Part shown: piece after piece, positions 40,752 to 52,498 of the stretch | How positions within the stretch are numbered: position 1 is the first letter of the stretch | Layout: each line of letters starts with the position of its first letter | Assembly: GCF_900963305.1 (NCBI RefSeq) | Contig: NC_042528.1 | Location: forward strand, 15,204,043-15,268,042 | Reading direction: 5' to 3' | DNA: 64,000 nt | From: Echeneis naucrates | Taxonomy: Eukaryota > Chordata > Actinopteri > Carangiformes > Echeneidae | Position numbers and translations under genes: made by a program | Notes under the pieces: generated by a model | What the model saw: the letters and a program-made list of their open reading frames with translations, nothing else | The model's database searches: none | What the model was told of the DNA's origin: nothing

Positions 40752-43740
40752 TCCATGGTGTGGTAGCTTTAGCAGTAGGAGACAGCGATCCAGAAGTCTA
40801 ATAATGTGAAAATGAAAAGTTTGGTGCTTTTAGTATTTCCATAAACCTTTTGTGACTTCTAACTTCCCCTGCACAGTGTTTTATCATGAAGTCTTTATCA
40901 GTGTGCTTCTAATGTGGAAATAAACTAAACTAAAGCAGACAGCAACAAAAAGGGAGACACACAGAGACTGAACAGGCTGATCAGGAGAACAGGCTCTGTG
41001 GTCGGCCTGACTCTGACGGTTGTTTGCTTTCATGGACCAAGTTTCCCAGGTGGGGAGCTACAGAGCATGTTGGAGAATCTCTGTAATCTGCACAGCCTTA
41101 AAATATGACACAGCTGAGTGCTGTTGTTAGGACTCATCTAGCAGAGAGACAAACTGTACCACTTCAGGTCCATTCAGAGAACATGGCGGGCTGGGTGACA
41201 CCATCACCAGAAATATGTAATATCTATAAAACCATAGGAGTACAAATGAACGGTACCAAAACGGTAACAAAGTTACCGTTAGTTAGTTAAAGTTAGTTAA
41301 AGAGTGGCCTTTTGCACAGGAAGTGCTTATCATGTGCTTATCATGTTGTAACCTACAGCTGATGAAAACCCAAAGGTAGTTTATTTCTACAACATCTGAC
41401 TTTAGCAACAAGGAACTGCTGGGATTTAATCACAGGCTGCTTTAACCAGCCAACATACACAACCTTTATCTGCATTGGAATCATTCAACCTGTTACCGGC
41501 TCAAATCCACAGCACTCTACTCAGCTGTTTTTGCTGGATAGTATCTGGTTTGGTTTCACTAATTACACTTGGATGAATTAAAATTTTATTTTTTTTAATT
41601 TAACAGTAAGTGAAAACATCAAGAACAAGTGTGCATGTGGAGACGTCCTCTTCCTCTGTGTCCTGGACACAGTCTGCTCATAGCAGGCTGTGCTGCAGTC
41701 TCTTCTGGATCTGTGGGTTCAAATCCTCTGTGCTGTGCTGTGACCCAGCTTCTTTGTCTGAGGGCCCTCTTAGAAAAGATCCTTACTGATGAATTTGTTT
41801 TGCTTTAATTCCCATCTGTCCTCATTCAACTGATTCCTCAATTAAATGTTGGTAGAAACTGTTGGTTTGTTTGGCACCTTGACATTTCCTAAATAGCTTT
41901 TTATCTCTCATTAATTAAAAAAGATAGTCTTCTAAAGATAAACCACAGGTACTAAAATCCAGGATTGAACCAGGGACTCTACCGACTGAGCTGTTTCTGC
42001 ACAGCACACAGTGGAAATGACTTCTCATTGTTGCTTCCATGGCCTGGAAGTTGAACTGGAAGTGGTGAGAGGCGCCAACTCACTGCCTTGAACACTTGTT
42101 GACGCTTTGTTTCCTCAGACATGCTTTTAGAAACATGACAGCTAACCCTAAGCTGATCACAGAGAGTGAATGGCTCTTTAATATGAACGATGGGAACCAA
42201 GTCACACTTTCAGGCCCCCCTCCTTTTTTTATTAGTGCCTCGGGGTCCCTCTGTGCCATCAAATAAAATTTTGGGAAGGATAACAAAAGTAAGATGAAAA
42301 AGCTGAACTGTGATGGCAGGAATCATGGTGTGAACACAGTCTGGCAACTCTTCAGGGAAATACACAGAACAGTCTGTCTTTTCTGGACATGTTTGGTGTG
42401 TAGCACAACACAACTACACAGCTCAGCTATTTGTTGACTGACAAAAACAACAGCAAGCTCTAACTCAGACAGCTACAATTATTCCTTTCTACATAAATGC
42501 TTTTCTTTGGGGTTGTCCTGCTCAGAAATTCAGTAAAAAATTATGATGATTTGCTATTTTAAATTTGTAGATCAGCCACAACAACACAACCCTAATCCCT
42601 AATCACTGCAGTTAACAGTCCTCTCACCATATGCTAACGGTCCTCATGAATTTAAGAGGATCGTTGTCTGTTCCTGATGGACTAAATGTGTTCTTCATTA
42701 CAAACCATTACCAAGACCATTGAAACCGCCCAAACTAAGTAGACAGGGAGCTGTGGGAGTGGTTTCATTCAGGTATAAGATAAATTCAGGTAGAAGCCTG
42801 AAAGGGAGTCCATTGGAACGATGACACAACTGGAAAGTTGCTGCATAGACTCTTGAGGAGAAGATCCTAAGTGAGGTAAAAATTAAAGCTTAATGTGACT
42901 TAGCCAATTCAATTGCTCTCTTTTTCCACTTTCAGTGTTAATTGACAAAAACAACAGTAAGTCTTGGAGCCACATTTTCTTCAGATCTAACTCGGATCAC
43001 TCCAATCAGAGACACTGATGAAGTCTTTGTGCATAAGTGCTTCTCTTTGGGGTTGTCCTGGTTGGAAATTGGACAAAAAAAAAACGAGGAATGCAATTCT
43101 GTCTTTTATTCAATCACCAGGACAAGAAGTTTTATCATTTTATCAATTGGGGGTTAAGAAAGTAGTTTGAAAGCCACAAATGTTACCTTAACTTGAGCAC
43201 TGACTTGACTGTTGAATTCAGTAAGTGTTACTTGTTGGAGCAGTGCTGACTGACAAAAACAACAACTTCTTCTTAGAATGCAACAATGATCATTTCAAAT
43301 AAAAAGACGGAAGACTTCCTGTTGTAAAAGTGCTTCTCTTTGGGGTTGTCCTGGATGAAATTTGAACAAAAATTAATACATTTCTTCAGATCAGCTGAAT
43401 TAGTGCATTTGTCACCAACGTTTCCCCAACTGGAGCACAGACTTCTGTTCTGAGAGCAGTAAGTGCTATTTGTTGGGGTGATGTTGGTGATTTCAGAAGT
43501 CAATCACAAGTCAGCAAGTTTTATCAATGATATGGAGGGTGGAGGGTGAAGAAAGTAGTTAGAAAGTCACAAATGTTACCTTAAAGGGCGTATTGCAGGT
43601 TAATGACCACATTGAATCAATGTTTAAAAAAATAATATAGGAAATGTTTTGATAAAGTGTCTCATACTGATAATATCTGTATATTTGCTGCACACAAACA
43701 GGACTGATGGTCTTTTGTTCCTCAGCTGAAAGGTGAACAA
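40752..43740. other. spacer of repeated modules, no gene seen
   Basis: Contains a damaged Leu-like T-arm near 41700-41740 and a Lys D-arm scrap near 41975-41995. From about 42420 it holds the modules described at 18525-21204 ('cctcatgaatttaagaggat', 'gcttctctttggggttgtcc'). No protein gene is convincing. Confidence 0.6.
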
Positions 43741-43746
43741 GGTAAA

Positions 43747-45130
43747 ATGTCCACAGCAGAAGTCCTGCGGGGTTTTGTCACCGACAGACTCGCCGCCGCC
43801 TGCCGGGAGATCTTAGCGGCCGTGGACAGAATGGTAGCCGGATATGAGGAGGAGGCTTCGGGCTTCAGGCAGGAGATCGACCGGCAGAGGAGCCAGCTGG
43901 AGCTGCTGCAGCCCCGAGTCCTGATCCACAAAACGGGTCGGTTGTTTTTATGAGTGAGAAAGGCTGAGGACTGTATTTGGCAGATGTAGAATGAAGCAGC
44001 TGGAGGAATAACTGTGTTCATATTGTAGCTAATAAAGAGGATTCATTATTGAATCGTTTCCTCCAGATGTTCAGCAGCTGATGGTGAAAAAAGAGGTTCC
44101 TACTGAGTTCACCTCCAGTCCGGATCCGGAGGATTCAGAGAGTCCAGTCCTTAAACAGGAACAGGAGGAGGACCAGGTACCAGGACTGGAGGAGACCAGG
44201 AACCCTGTGAGGCCGTTTCAGGTGAAGAGTGAGGATGAAGAGATGAATGAACCGGCCAGGAGCTGTGATCCACAGAGTCCTCTTCAACCAGATCCAGATC
44301 CAGAGGAAGAGGTCTCAGACTCCTCTGATACTGAAATCAGTGAAGATGATTATCATGAAACCAGAGTGGCCCAGTCAGATGTGAAAATAGATGAAGGTGA
44401 TGTAAATGTTAGAAAATGTGACAGCAATGAAAAACCCATCAGCTGCCCTGAGTGTGGGGAAACGTTTAAAAAAAAGTGGGATCTGAAGATTCACAGTGTA
44501 GTCCACACAGGAGAGAGACTATTCTGCTGTGATGTTTGTGGGAAAAATTTTTTGCAGAAGGCCAATCTTAGGTTTCACATGGTAGTTCACTCAGAAGAGA
44601 CACCCTTCAGCTGTGATATTTGTGGGAAAAGTTTTAAACGAAAGAGAAGCTTAGACATGCACATGGCGGTCCACACAGGAGAGAGACTGTTCTGCTGTGA
44701 TGTTTGTGGGAAAAATTTTTTCCAGAAGGCCCATCTTAGATTGCACATGGTAGTTCACTCAGAAGAGAGACCATTTGGCTGCTCAATTTGTGGCAAAAGA
44801 TTTAAGCGACGGGATTGTCTTAAATCACACATGGTAGTCCACACAGGAGAGAAACCCTTCAGCTGTGATGTTTGCGGGAAAAGATTTAAAGTAAGGCGTA
44901 ACCTGAAATTACACATGAAGGTCCATACAGAAGAGAAACCCTTTAGCTGTAATGTTTGCGGGAAAAGATTTAAAGTAAGGCGTAACCTGAAATTACACAT
45001 GAAGGTCCATACAGAAGAGAAACCCTTCAGCTGTGATGTTTATGGGAAAAGATTTAAACCAAAGAAAAGCCTTAAATTGCACATGGAGGTCCATACAGAA
45101 GGGAAACTGTTTGGTTGTGACGAATGTTAA
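43747..45130 (+). CDS. C2H2 zinc-finger protein, two exons
   Basis: CDS joins 43747-43936 and 44067-45130 (417 residues). Exon 1 starts MSTAEVLRGFVTDRLAAACR and continues as a charged coiled-coil helix with EIDRQRSQLELLQP, a first exon typical of fish zinc-finger genes. A GTCGGT donor and CTCCAG acceptor join in frame (the split codon gives Asp). Exon 2 has an acidic linker with SSPDPEDSESP and a SDSSDTEISEDD patch. Eight C2H2 fingers joined by HTGE/HTEE linkers follow from about residue 130. It is likely a nuclear DNA-binding regulator. The eighth finger has Tyr for its second Cys (CDVYGKRF) and the ninth stops after CDEC, so the array may be shortened. Fingers 6 and 7 are nearly identical 84-base tandem repeats. 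Confidence 0.9.
44851..45018 (+). repeat. 84-base tandem repeat of zinc fingers 6 and 7
   Basis: Two consecutive 84-base units, each encoding PF-SC-VCGKRFKVRRNLKL, differ by only a few bases (Asp or Asn after SC). This is recent in-frame finger duplication. Confidence 0.88.
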
Positions 45131-46110
45131 GAAGAAAAATGCCAAAGTGGCTGACTGTAGGATCTTTGCTGGTTGACCAAAAGTAAACTGTAACATTTTT
45201 GGTCTTTTTTTTTTTAACTTTTGCTTTGCTGTTTTTTGTCCTTGCTCATTTGTGTTTGGGTCAGTGACATATATACCAGAAAAATGGGTTTTGTCAAAGA
45301 ATTTAAATAAAATGCATAAAAAATGTTGACTTTTGTTCTACTCACTCTCATCTTCATAGAAACAATTTTTTTTTTGGATTTTTATTTGGAATCAGAAATT
45401 ATGTGACAATTTGTTGTATTATGCCTAAAATCGTCATACGCTGTGACATGAAAATAATATAAACTGAAAAAAAAAACCCTGTAAGTTACTCACTTTATCG
45501 AAGTCATTTATCCGAACTAAACTGTCATCCATTATAGTTTTGTGAAAATGAATTAAATTTGAGTATTTTTTACAATTATAAATTTGATATATTTTGCTAT
45601 AAAATTCTAAAAATATTTGTGACTCTGTGATACTGTTTTCTATCTATTTCATGAACATTTTCAGATTTTGTCATTCATAAAAGTATGTTATTTTCACATG
45701 TAGCAGACTCTGGCTGGCAGAAATGAGATCCACAGGTCACAGTAAGGTCACGGGGATGCTCTGGTACCAAAGAGAGCTCATGAAAATATCACTTGAACAG
45801 AAAACAGGAACCAAACAAATGCCTAACACCAACTGTAAAGATTCCAGAGTAATTTACAGTTGTCATACTTCCATACTCCCCCACAGGAAAAGGATAATTT
45901 ACATAAAACCCCCACAAAGGGACTCTGAATTCAGGTGGTAACAACAACTATCACCTCCCACCAAACAACGTATAAAGGCACCTTGGCACCCCCCCACACA
46001 CACATTTCTTTACTTGACTGTATCTTTTATTTTCGTGCCGATGAGACAGGCAGGAAGTCTGGCTTTAAAAAGGCAAGAGAAACCAGTATGTTTTCAAACT
46101 AAAACAGCTT
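45131..46110. other. 3' flank of the zinc-finger gene, no further gene seen
   Basis: AT-rich. It contains an AATAAA at about 45306-45311, about 180 bases after the stop, a likely polyadenylation signal. Nothing else is recognised. Confidence 0.55.
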
Positions 46111-46114
46111 TATT

Positions 46115-46175
46115 TCCCCATCTGAGAATTGAACCCTGGTCTTCAATGAGACAGGCGGAGATACTGTCCACTGTC
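46115..46175 (-). pseudogene. tRNA-Asp pseudogene
   Basis: The minus strand holds 'agtggacagtatctccgcct' and GTC, then 'cagggttcaattctcagatg', a decayed copy of the Asp gene at 10184. A Val fragment lies upstream, as at 10126. Confidence 0.65.
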
Positions 46176-46232
46176 ACTTTGAGGAAAAACAAACAAAGAA
46201 TAAAGTCATTTCCTCCCAGTTTCTCCTCCAGG

Positions 46233-46277
46233 GATCTTTTGTGTGTGGTGAACATGACAACCACTAAACTACGGAAG
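46233..46277 (-). pseudogene. tRNA-Val (CAC-type) 5' fragment
   Basis: The minus strand reads gcttccgtagtttagtggtt then a CAC-type anticodon loop with changes. The T-arm is lost. It repeats the Val-Asp order of 10126-10255 on the other strand. Confidence 0.6.
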
Positions 46278-46359
46278 CAAGTCCCCTGAGACATACGTGA
46301 CCATCAAGGAGCTTTAAAACCCCATAGACTTCAATACACTTTGACTTCATTGTCCAACC

Positions 46360-46476
46360 ACTGGAGCCTCCCCCTGGTGGTCATTGGATAGACTGCAGGT
46401 GGAAGTACTTTTTAACCAGCACATCTACTTTCATTGAAAATATATGGTTCTTAACTTAGCAGATACAACAATAACA
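46360..46476. repeat. dispersed spacer repeat, copy of 11250-11380
   Basis: Shares 'ccccctggtggtcatt' and 'gactgcaggtggaagtactt' with the copy next to the Asn-type tRNA at 11 kb, same orientation. Confidence 0.7.
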
Positions 46477-46800
46477 AAGTTAGATAGATAGATACTTTAT
46501 TCATCCCAGATTGGGAAATTGCAGTGTAACAGCAGCATTACACATAGGGAATAAAATATATAACATGAATGCATCTGGGTGTTCAGTCAGTAGTTTGGCA
46601 GCGGTGGAGCTGATAACTGACACAGGCTACCGCTGCATCAGCTGACGGGGGGATGTAAACAGTGATAACAATGGTGTACGTGAACTCCCTTGGTAAATAA
46701 TACGGGCGCATTCCTACAGCCAGCAGTTCGATGTCTGGGTTATAGAGACCTTCCTTAATGACATTTGGAAATGATGTGTCCATCATCCATGTGTCCATCT
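46477..46800 (-). mobile_element. LINE remnant (CR1/L2/Rex1-like), 3' tail and endonuclease scrap
   Basis: On the minus strand 46800-46585 encodes an apurinic-endonuclease-like piece (LLAVGMRPYYLPREFTYT, then VYIPPSAD), the signature of CR1/L2/Rex1-clade LINE ORF2. It jumps directly to the 3' tail with GGATGAATAAAGTATC and TATC repeats. The reverse transcriptase is missing, so it is deleted inside. The exact family needs a database match. Confidence 0.75.
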
Positions 46801-47237
46801 CATGGTGTGTCCATCAAAATAACCCCCCTGTCTGCACGGATTCTCTGAAGATTCGGCTCTACTCGACTGGACTCGGTTTTTTTCGACCGAAAGAGAGAAT
46901 AATAAAATGAAAGAGGAACTTTGTCATCCAAGGAATAAAACCACAAATTACATATTTAAAATAGCATTCAAAGTACTTTAACCCAACATTATCTTGCTTA
47001 CCTGCACTAGAAAACGCCATAGACCGGCTAACCTGATTATCATCCGTACCGCGATCATTTTAAAGAGTCACTGAACTTATTTCAACTCAAACATGGCAGT
47101 GTTACTAAAGTCAGACGGGACAAATGTAACACACACAATCGGATAAATGCAGACGCATAAAATGACGTCACCACATTCAGCAAGCAATACTCCCCAGAAC
47201 AGAGAAAAATCTGGTGACTACGTCACACTTCCACTAA
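46783..47237. repeat. U2-upstream segment without U2, copy 1
   Basis: About 455 bases matching 32125-32580 (upstream of the minus-strand U2) in the same orientation. The U2 gene and its PSE are absent. It appears identical to 48233-48687. Confidence 0.88.
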
Positions 47238-47287
47238 GTTATTTCAGAATGATGTAAATCGTTCTTTGTTGTGACATTTTTTCTGTT

Positions 47288-47842
47288 ACTTAAAAGAAAA
47301 GAAAAATCTTCTTCCATACCTCTGTCCTTTTCTCTTTGATCCCCAACAGCGCCCATTAGTTTAATATATAGAAAACCTAAATTAGGATTTGATTCCATAA
47401 CAGCAGGACAAAGTGTGTCATTAATCTTCTGGATTCTACAGACTGAGTTCATGTTCTGATGGATTTATTTTACAGCTGTGGTAACAATAAATCTCCAGCA
47501 GGTGGAAGTATTGCTGCTCAGATGTCATGTCCACTGTGGGACACACAATACTCACAGAGGACTTTATTGTGCTGCAGTGAGATGTATAAAAAGCTCCAGT
47601 TCTACAGTCAGAAGATGTCCAGTCTGAAGGTGGATGAGTTCTGACTGCAGAAGAAAGTTTCAGAGCTTCTTCCAATGGCTGATTATTGATCTGTGATCAG
47701 GTTATGAGCTATAAACACTGATCACCTTCAGGTTGGTGCAACAATCAATCAAATATGCTGCTTTCTGGGTCTTAACATTAATAATAAGAACAAGTGTTGA
47801 CAAAAAATGCTGTTTGTGACATTCACATTAGAATTCCAAAAA
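47288..47842. repeat. block R, copy 2
   Basis: Second copy of 33374-33918, same orientation. It follows a U2-upstream segment here too, although about 700 bases of the U2 unit present at 32.6-33.3 kb are missing in between. Confidence 0.85.
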
Positions 47843-48232
47843 TTAAATAAGATAAAATAAAATAAATAAAAAATGCAAATTGATTAAATCATGTATTTTG
47901 AAAAAATTTATAATTTTGAAACTATAATTCTTCATCTACCATGTTTTGTTTATTTTTTCCTCTTTTTTTTCGTAATGCTTATGATATTTCATGACATGTT
48001 TAACAAACCATTTTTATAACTTAGAATGTAAACATAAATTGTGAAAACTTCAGTGATTTACGATTTATGATTTACAACCATTGATATTAAATAGCAGGCA
48101 GCGTCTCAAGTGTTCTTCGGACAGCTATCTAAAAATATTTACAAACCAATCAGATTTCACAATAAGGTGCTGCACAAATTATTGCTTTATCCGAAACTCA
48201 CTATCAATATCTCTGTCTTTCTTTTGCGTCCA

Positions 48233-48687
48233 TCATCCATGTGTCCATCTCATGGTGTGTCCATCAAAATAACCCCCCTGTCTGCACGGATTCTCTGAAG
48301 ATTCGGCTCTACTCGACTGGACTCGGTTTTTTTCGACCGAAAGAGAGAATAATAAAATGAAAGAGGAACTTTGTCATCCAAGGAATAAAACCACAAATTA
48401 CATATTTAAAATAGCATTCAAAGTACTTTAACCCAACATTATCTTGCTTACCTGCACTAGAAAACGCCATAGACCGGCTAACCTGATTATCATCCGTACC
48501 GCGATCATTTTAAAGAGTCACTGAACTTATTTCAACTCAAACATGGCAGTGTTACTAAAGTCAGACGGGACAAATGTAACACACACAATCGGATAAATGC
48601 AGACGCATAAAATGACGTCACCACATTCAGCAAGCAATACTCCCCAGAACAGAGAAAAATCTGGTGACTACGTCACACTTCCACTAA
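48233..48687. repeat. U2-upstream segment without U2, copy 2
   Basis: Same as 46783-47237 at a constant offset of 1450 bases, with no difference noticed over the segment. Indicates a young segmental duplication. Confidence 0.9.
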
Positions 48688-49431
48688 CTTCCTGCTGTCC
48701 CTCCAACATCTTTCTCCTCTCCCTCAGCAACCAAATGCTGATTGTGACTCATACTTTTTTGATTGGCTGACGTGTTGCATTTTTCCACCAATAGGAAAGG
48801 GGGCGTCATGTTTCTTTCTGCTTGTGAGCGCTTTCCTCTTTTTTATCCGGCGGGACAACAATATTCAGGAAAGAGCAGAAAGTATGTCGTAAATTGTTTA
48901 TTGCTCGGCCTATCAGCAGGTTTAAATACTGTACATAGTTTTAAGTCCACACTTTGGACACAAGTTGAAATGGAGACTCAGTGAGGCTGCGTCTTCTTGT
49001 TACATCATCTTAAATGGGATGGGATAAAATATGTCACAGTTACACTGACAACAGAGGAAACAGACACACACACACACACACACACAGAGGGTCGTGTGAC
49101 TTCCAGTAACCGCAGCAGCTGAGAGGAAAAGTGTTCAGAGTTCAGCCTCCATTTTGAAGCTGTCGGAGCAGAAGCAGGGAAACTGAAGGCTGAGGCCGGT
49201 GAGTGTTAACATTATTATTATTTCACTGTCAGTTTGTCCCTGTGGACTGTGGAGGGACGAAGACTCACAGTGGACTTCTGTAACACTGAGACACTGAGAC
49301 ATGGAGGTCAGAGTTCACTTTGACGAACAGAGAAAAACTCCAGCTGAGCTGAGAACAGACCGTAATGTCTGATAGTATCAAAGGATGAAGGATCATGTTA
49401 TTGTCCCATATTTTCCGATATACTGTCAGAT
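48688..49431. other. possible promoter and non-coding first exon upstream of NLR copy 2
   Basis: GC-richer than its surroundings, with a CA microsatellite at 49067-49085 and a stretch ending GAGGCCGGTGAGTG at about 49191-49204 that looks like a 5' exon with a GT donor. No ATG reading frame of note. Only transcript data could show whether it belongs to the NLR. Confidence 0.35.
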
Positions 49432-49590
49432 ATACACTCACCGGCCACTTTATTAGGTACACCATGCTATTAACAGGTTGGACCCCCTTTTGCCTTCAGA
49501 ACTGCCTCAATTCTTCGTGGCATAGATTCAACAAGGTGCTGGAAGCATTCCTCAGAGAGTTTGGTCCATATTGACATGGACTTCAAAAAA
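49432..49590. repeat. common fish interspersed repeat terminus
   Basis: Contains 'actcaccggccactttatta' followed by GGTACACC, a sequence I recognise as the end of a repeat very common in teleost genomes. Class not assigned here. It fades out after about 150 bases. Confidence 0.55.
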
Positions 49591-49734
49591 TGTGTGTTTT
49601 CTTTTGTCAGTTTGATCAATCATTGTTTCCTCTTAAGTAAAATTGAGCTTTTACTTTTTTGCTTACTTATTCAATCATGAAATTTTTCCTAAAGAAAAAT
49701 ACTAAACTAAATGCAAACCAAACAATTGAGGGTG

Positions 49735-50270
49735 TGTTGGTTATCACCATCTAGTGGACAGATAGTAGAACTTCATCACATCCTGTTTGTTTCTAATCAG
49801 GAGGAAGAAAACTGGTTGAGTAATGAAAAAGTGAAAAACGAGCAGCCACATGTTTTTTGAACACACAAAGCTGTAATGCGTGTAAATCAACCTGAAGTGA
49901 GTTCAGCAGGAGAGAATCTGTATATTTCTGATCAGCAGGATCACTGTGATCACATTGTACTTGTTGATTTAGATTTTTATGTTACTTTTGGCAGCAGTTT
50001 GATTATAATCTGAGTTTATTGATGGAGGTTCCTCAGAACTGGTCAGCTCTCTAAGAGGCCTCTGAACTCAGTTTGACTTCAGTTTCCTCTGTTCATTTGT
50101 CTTCCAATACATTTAGAAGCAATAAGAAACAAAGGCAGCACTTTAATATGACCAGTTTGTTCAGCACAAACAGTTTGATTTCTCTACACTGTGACTGATT
50201 TAATGTAAAATGTTCCCACATTGTTTATCACCATCTAGTGGACAGATATGCCCATGGACATTAATGTTTT
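49735..50270. repeat. inverted counterpart of the NLR copy 1 upstream flank
   Basis: Shares 'accatctagtggacagata', 'gttacttttggcagcagttt' and a 'gtcagctctctaagaggcct'-like stretch with 5000-5600 as reverse complement. It marks the arm of the inverted duplication upstream of NLR copy 2. Confidence 0.75.
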
Positions 50271-52200
50271 GTCTTCTTTCTGCATCATTTTCCTCTTTGA
50301 CAATTAATAAGGTATATGAATAGTAGACATTAGAATTGAATATTGAAATGATGAAGATTTATTTTTTGCAAGGTTTTTTAGATGGTCACAACAAATTAAT
50401 CTTAAGTGATTTTTTTTTTTTTTTTTTATCAACTTTCACGATGAAGGGATAGGGTTCAGGTTAAGTGATTTCCTTGAACTGCTGTGCCGTGTTTCTGTTG
50501 AGCAATGACAGAACAAACATGTCTGAATTGGTCTGAAACCTTGAATGAACTTGGCTGAAAGAATTTAACTCTTATGGGCAATATGCAAACATTGCTGAAC
50601 ACCACAATATGGATCACAACCTTACTTTTCAATATTTAAATTCAGAAATAAATATATGAAAGTCCAAAACGGACTCATATTTCAAACACCCCAAAATAGC
50701 TGCAGACTTGAACTATGAACAAAAATTACAACCTCTGAACCAAAAAAACAAAACAATAACTACAACCAAAGAATAATGTGGCTGTGTTCATACCATGAAA
50801 TCTGACTGTATACTGTATAAAAACAGTTTTTTTTTTTTAAACAGCATCACATGATCATTGATGTGAATTCATCTATTACTTAATCTGAGGTGACAGAACC
50901 CAACTTTAACCCCTGAATGTACAGTATACTGCATTTTCCACTTTCCACAGTCACGTGAAAGTACATTCCTGATAGCAGCACCAACATTGTCCGAATTAAA
51001 TACACGAGTGATTACAGTCTGCTAGACCTACTATTGTGTTTAGTAGGGCCATACTAGCCCTCATATCTGGGACAGACGTATGATGATAACATTGATGGAA
51101 CAGCTTATGTTACAGCTTCAGCTGGCGTCTTCACACCATCGATTTCTAAGAATTACAGAAGAAATTATTAAAACTGATGGGCCATAACGTTAATCGATCA
51201 TATTGTTGAGTTATCCAGGACACTTTACTGTTTATGTGTTGAGAAACATTAACAATATAATTAAAACTGACAGTGAGGAAAACACTGACAGGCAGCGGGT
51301 CCTCTCCAGTCTGCCCAATGACTGGCCTGCTTAAAATGAAAATAAACAAATAAAAACGTTGAGGGATGTAGCTGTTTGTAGTTAAAAAATTATAAAGAAA
51401 TGCAGAAAAGCAATGCAGCTTCTGTGCTCCTGAGTACTGACTGACAGAAAGAAAGACAAACACACGTACACACACACACACACACACGCACACACTACAC
51501 TACTACACTACCCCTGCATCTACTGTAGCTGTAGAGGTAGTGCCTTGGAGCTGCATAAAAGTTAATAAATATATCATAATTATGGAGAAGAAGTGGTTGT
51601 TCCACAGCCAAATGAAGCCTTGATTTTTTTTCACTCTGTTTGGTGACCTGGATATTTTCTTTGGTAATGTGCTTTGTGTACTGGAGGTGTGTGCTTATCT
51701 TACTCATGTGTTTTTATTCAGGATTCATAATTTTTCCACAGCAGATGGGCCTTTCTTCGTCATGTAATTTCCCTCATAACATTCATCCTACCTTCTCTAG
51801 ATTTGCTCTCAGTATGAAAAGCACCCCTGGATGACGTGGCACTGTGACTATTTAAATAAACATTGGATCAATTTATTATTCTTTATTTGGTGGCAAGAAC
51901 TCAAACACACCTGTGAACTCTTCCTTAATGGTGTTGTTTTGAAAAAGTCAGAAATCCACAAAAGCGATGGCTGTTAGTAACACACAGTTAAACAGGCTGA
52001 GCTCCAAAGTGACTCAGTCTGACTGAAGCAGTGACGTGTTCAGATATAATCAGTGACGTTAGCTGAGTTAGTGTTCTGTCCACTGTGGCGGAAGAAGAGT
52101 CTGAATGAAGCTCTGTCTTGGACAAAATGAGGACACAAAGTGAAGTGAGGTACTTCCTTTTCTCCCCATCGACATTTTGACCCAACGTAATGACGAGGTG
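50271..52200. other. upstream region of NLR copy 2, no exon found
   Basis: Contains a poly-T run (about 50411-50428) and a CA repeat (51470-51490). From about 51980 it again matches the 4000-4150 flank of copy 1, inverted. The conserved first coding exon of copy 1 (4461-4549) has no counterpart that I can find here. Confidence 0.55.
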
Positions 52201-52367
52201 GATAATACCTCTCAGACTGATTCTGTCCTGAAGAAGATGGACTGTGTGTGTTTGGATTTACTTAGTATTTTTGGGTGTGTATCTTTGGAACAAACTGTCC
52301 TGTTTCTTCTTTGTCCTCTGTCAGTCAGAAAGTGTTTCCCTCTCAGACCAACTCTGTACTGAAGAAG

Positions 52368-52498
52368 ATGGACTGTGATGAGGAAGAGGAGGCCAGACCA
52401 GAGTCTCCAGGATCAAGCTGTCTGTCTCTGAAGTCTGACTGGTCCAACAACTTTATTCCTCCAGACTTCAGTAATGAACCTGGACCCTCAGAGACAAA
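52368..52498 (+). CDS. NLR copy 2, acidic N-terminal exon
   Basis: Encodes [17 protein letters not shown] and [10 protein letters not shown], ending at GTAAGAG. The upstream 21 bases after the nearest CTCAG acceptor do not keep frame with this ATG, unlike copy 1, so translation may start here. The motif 'ctgaagaagatggactgtg' also occurs at about 52229, an echo of a duplicated exon start. Confidence 0.7.

Noticed and set aside
46477-46560. Simple GATA microsatellite
   Set aside because: The TATC repeats are joined to a LINE 3' tail and an endonuclease scrap in the right order, so they are part of a LINE remnant.
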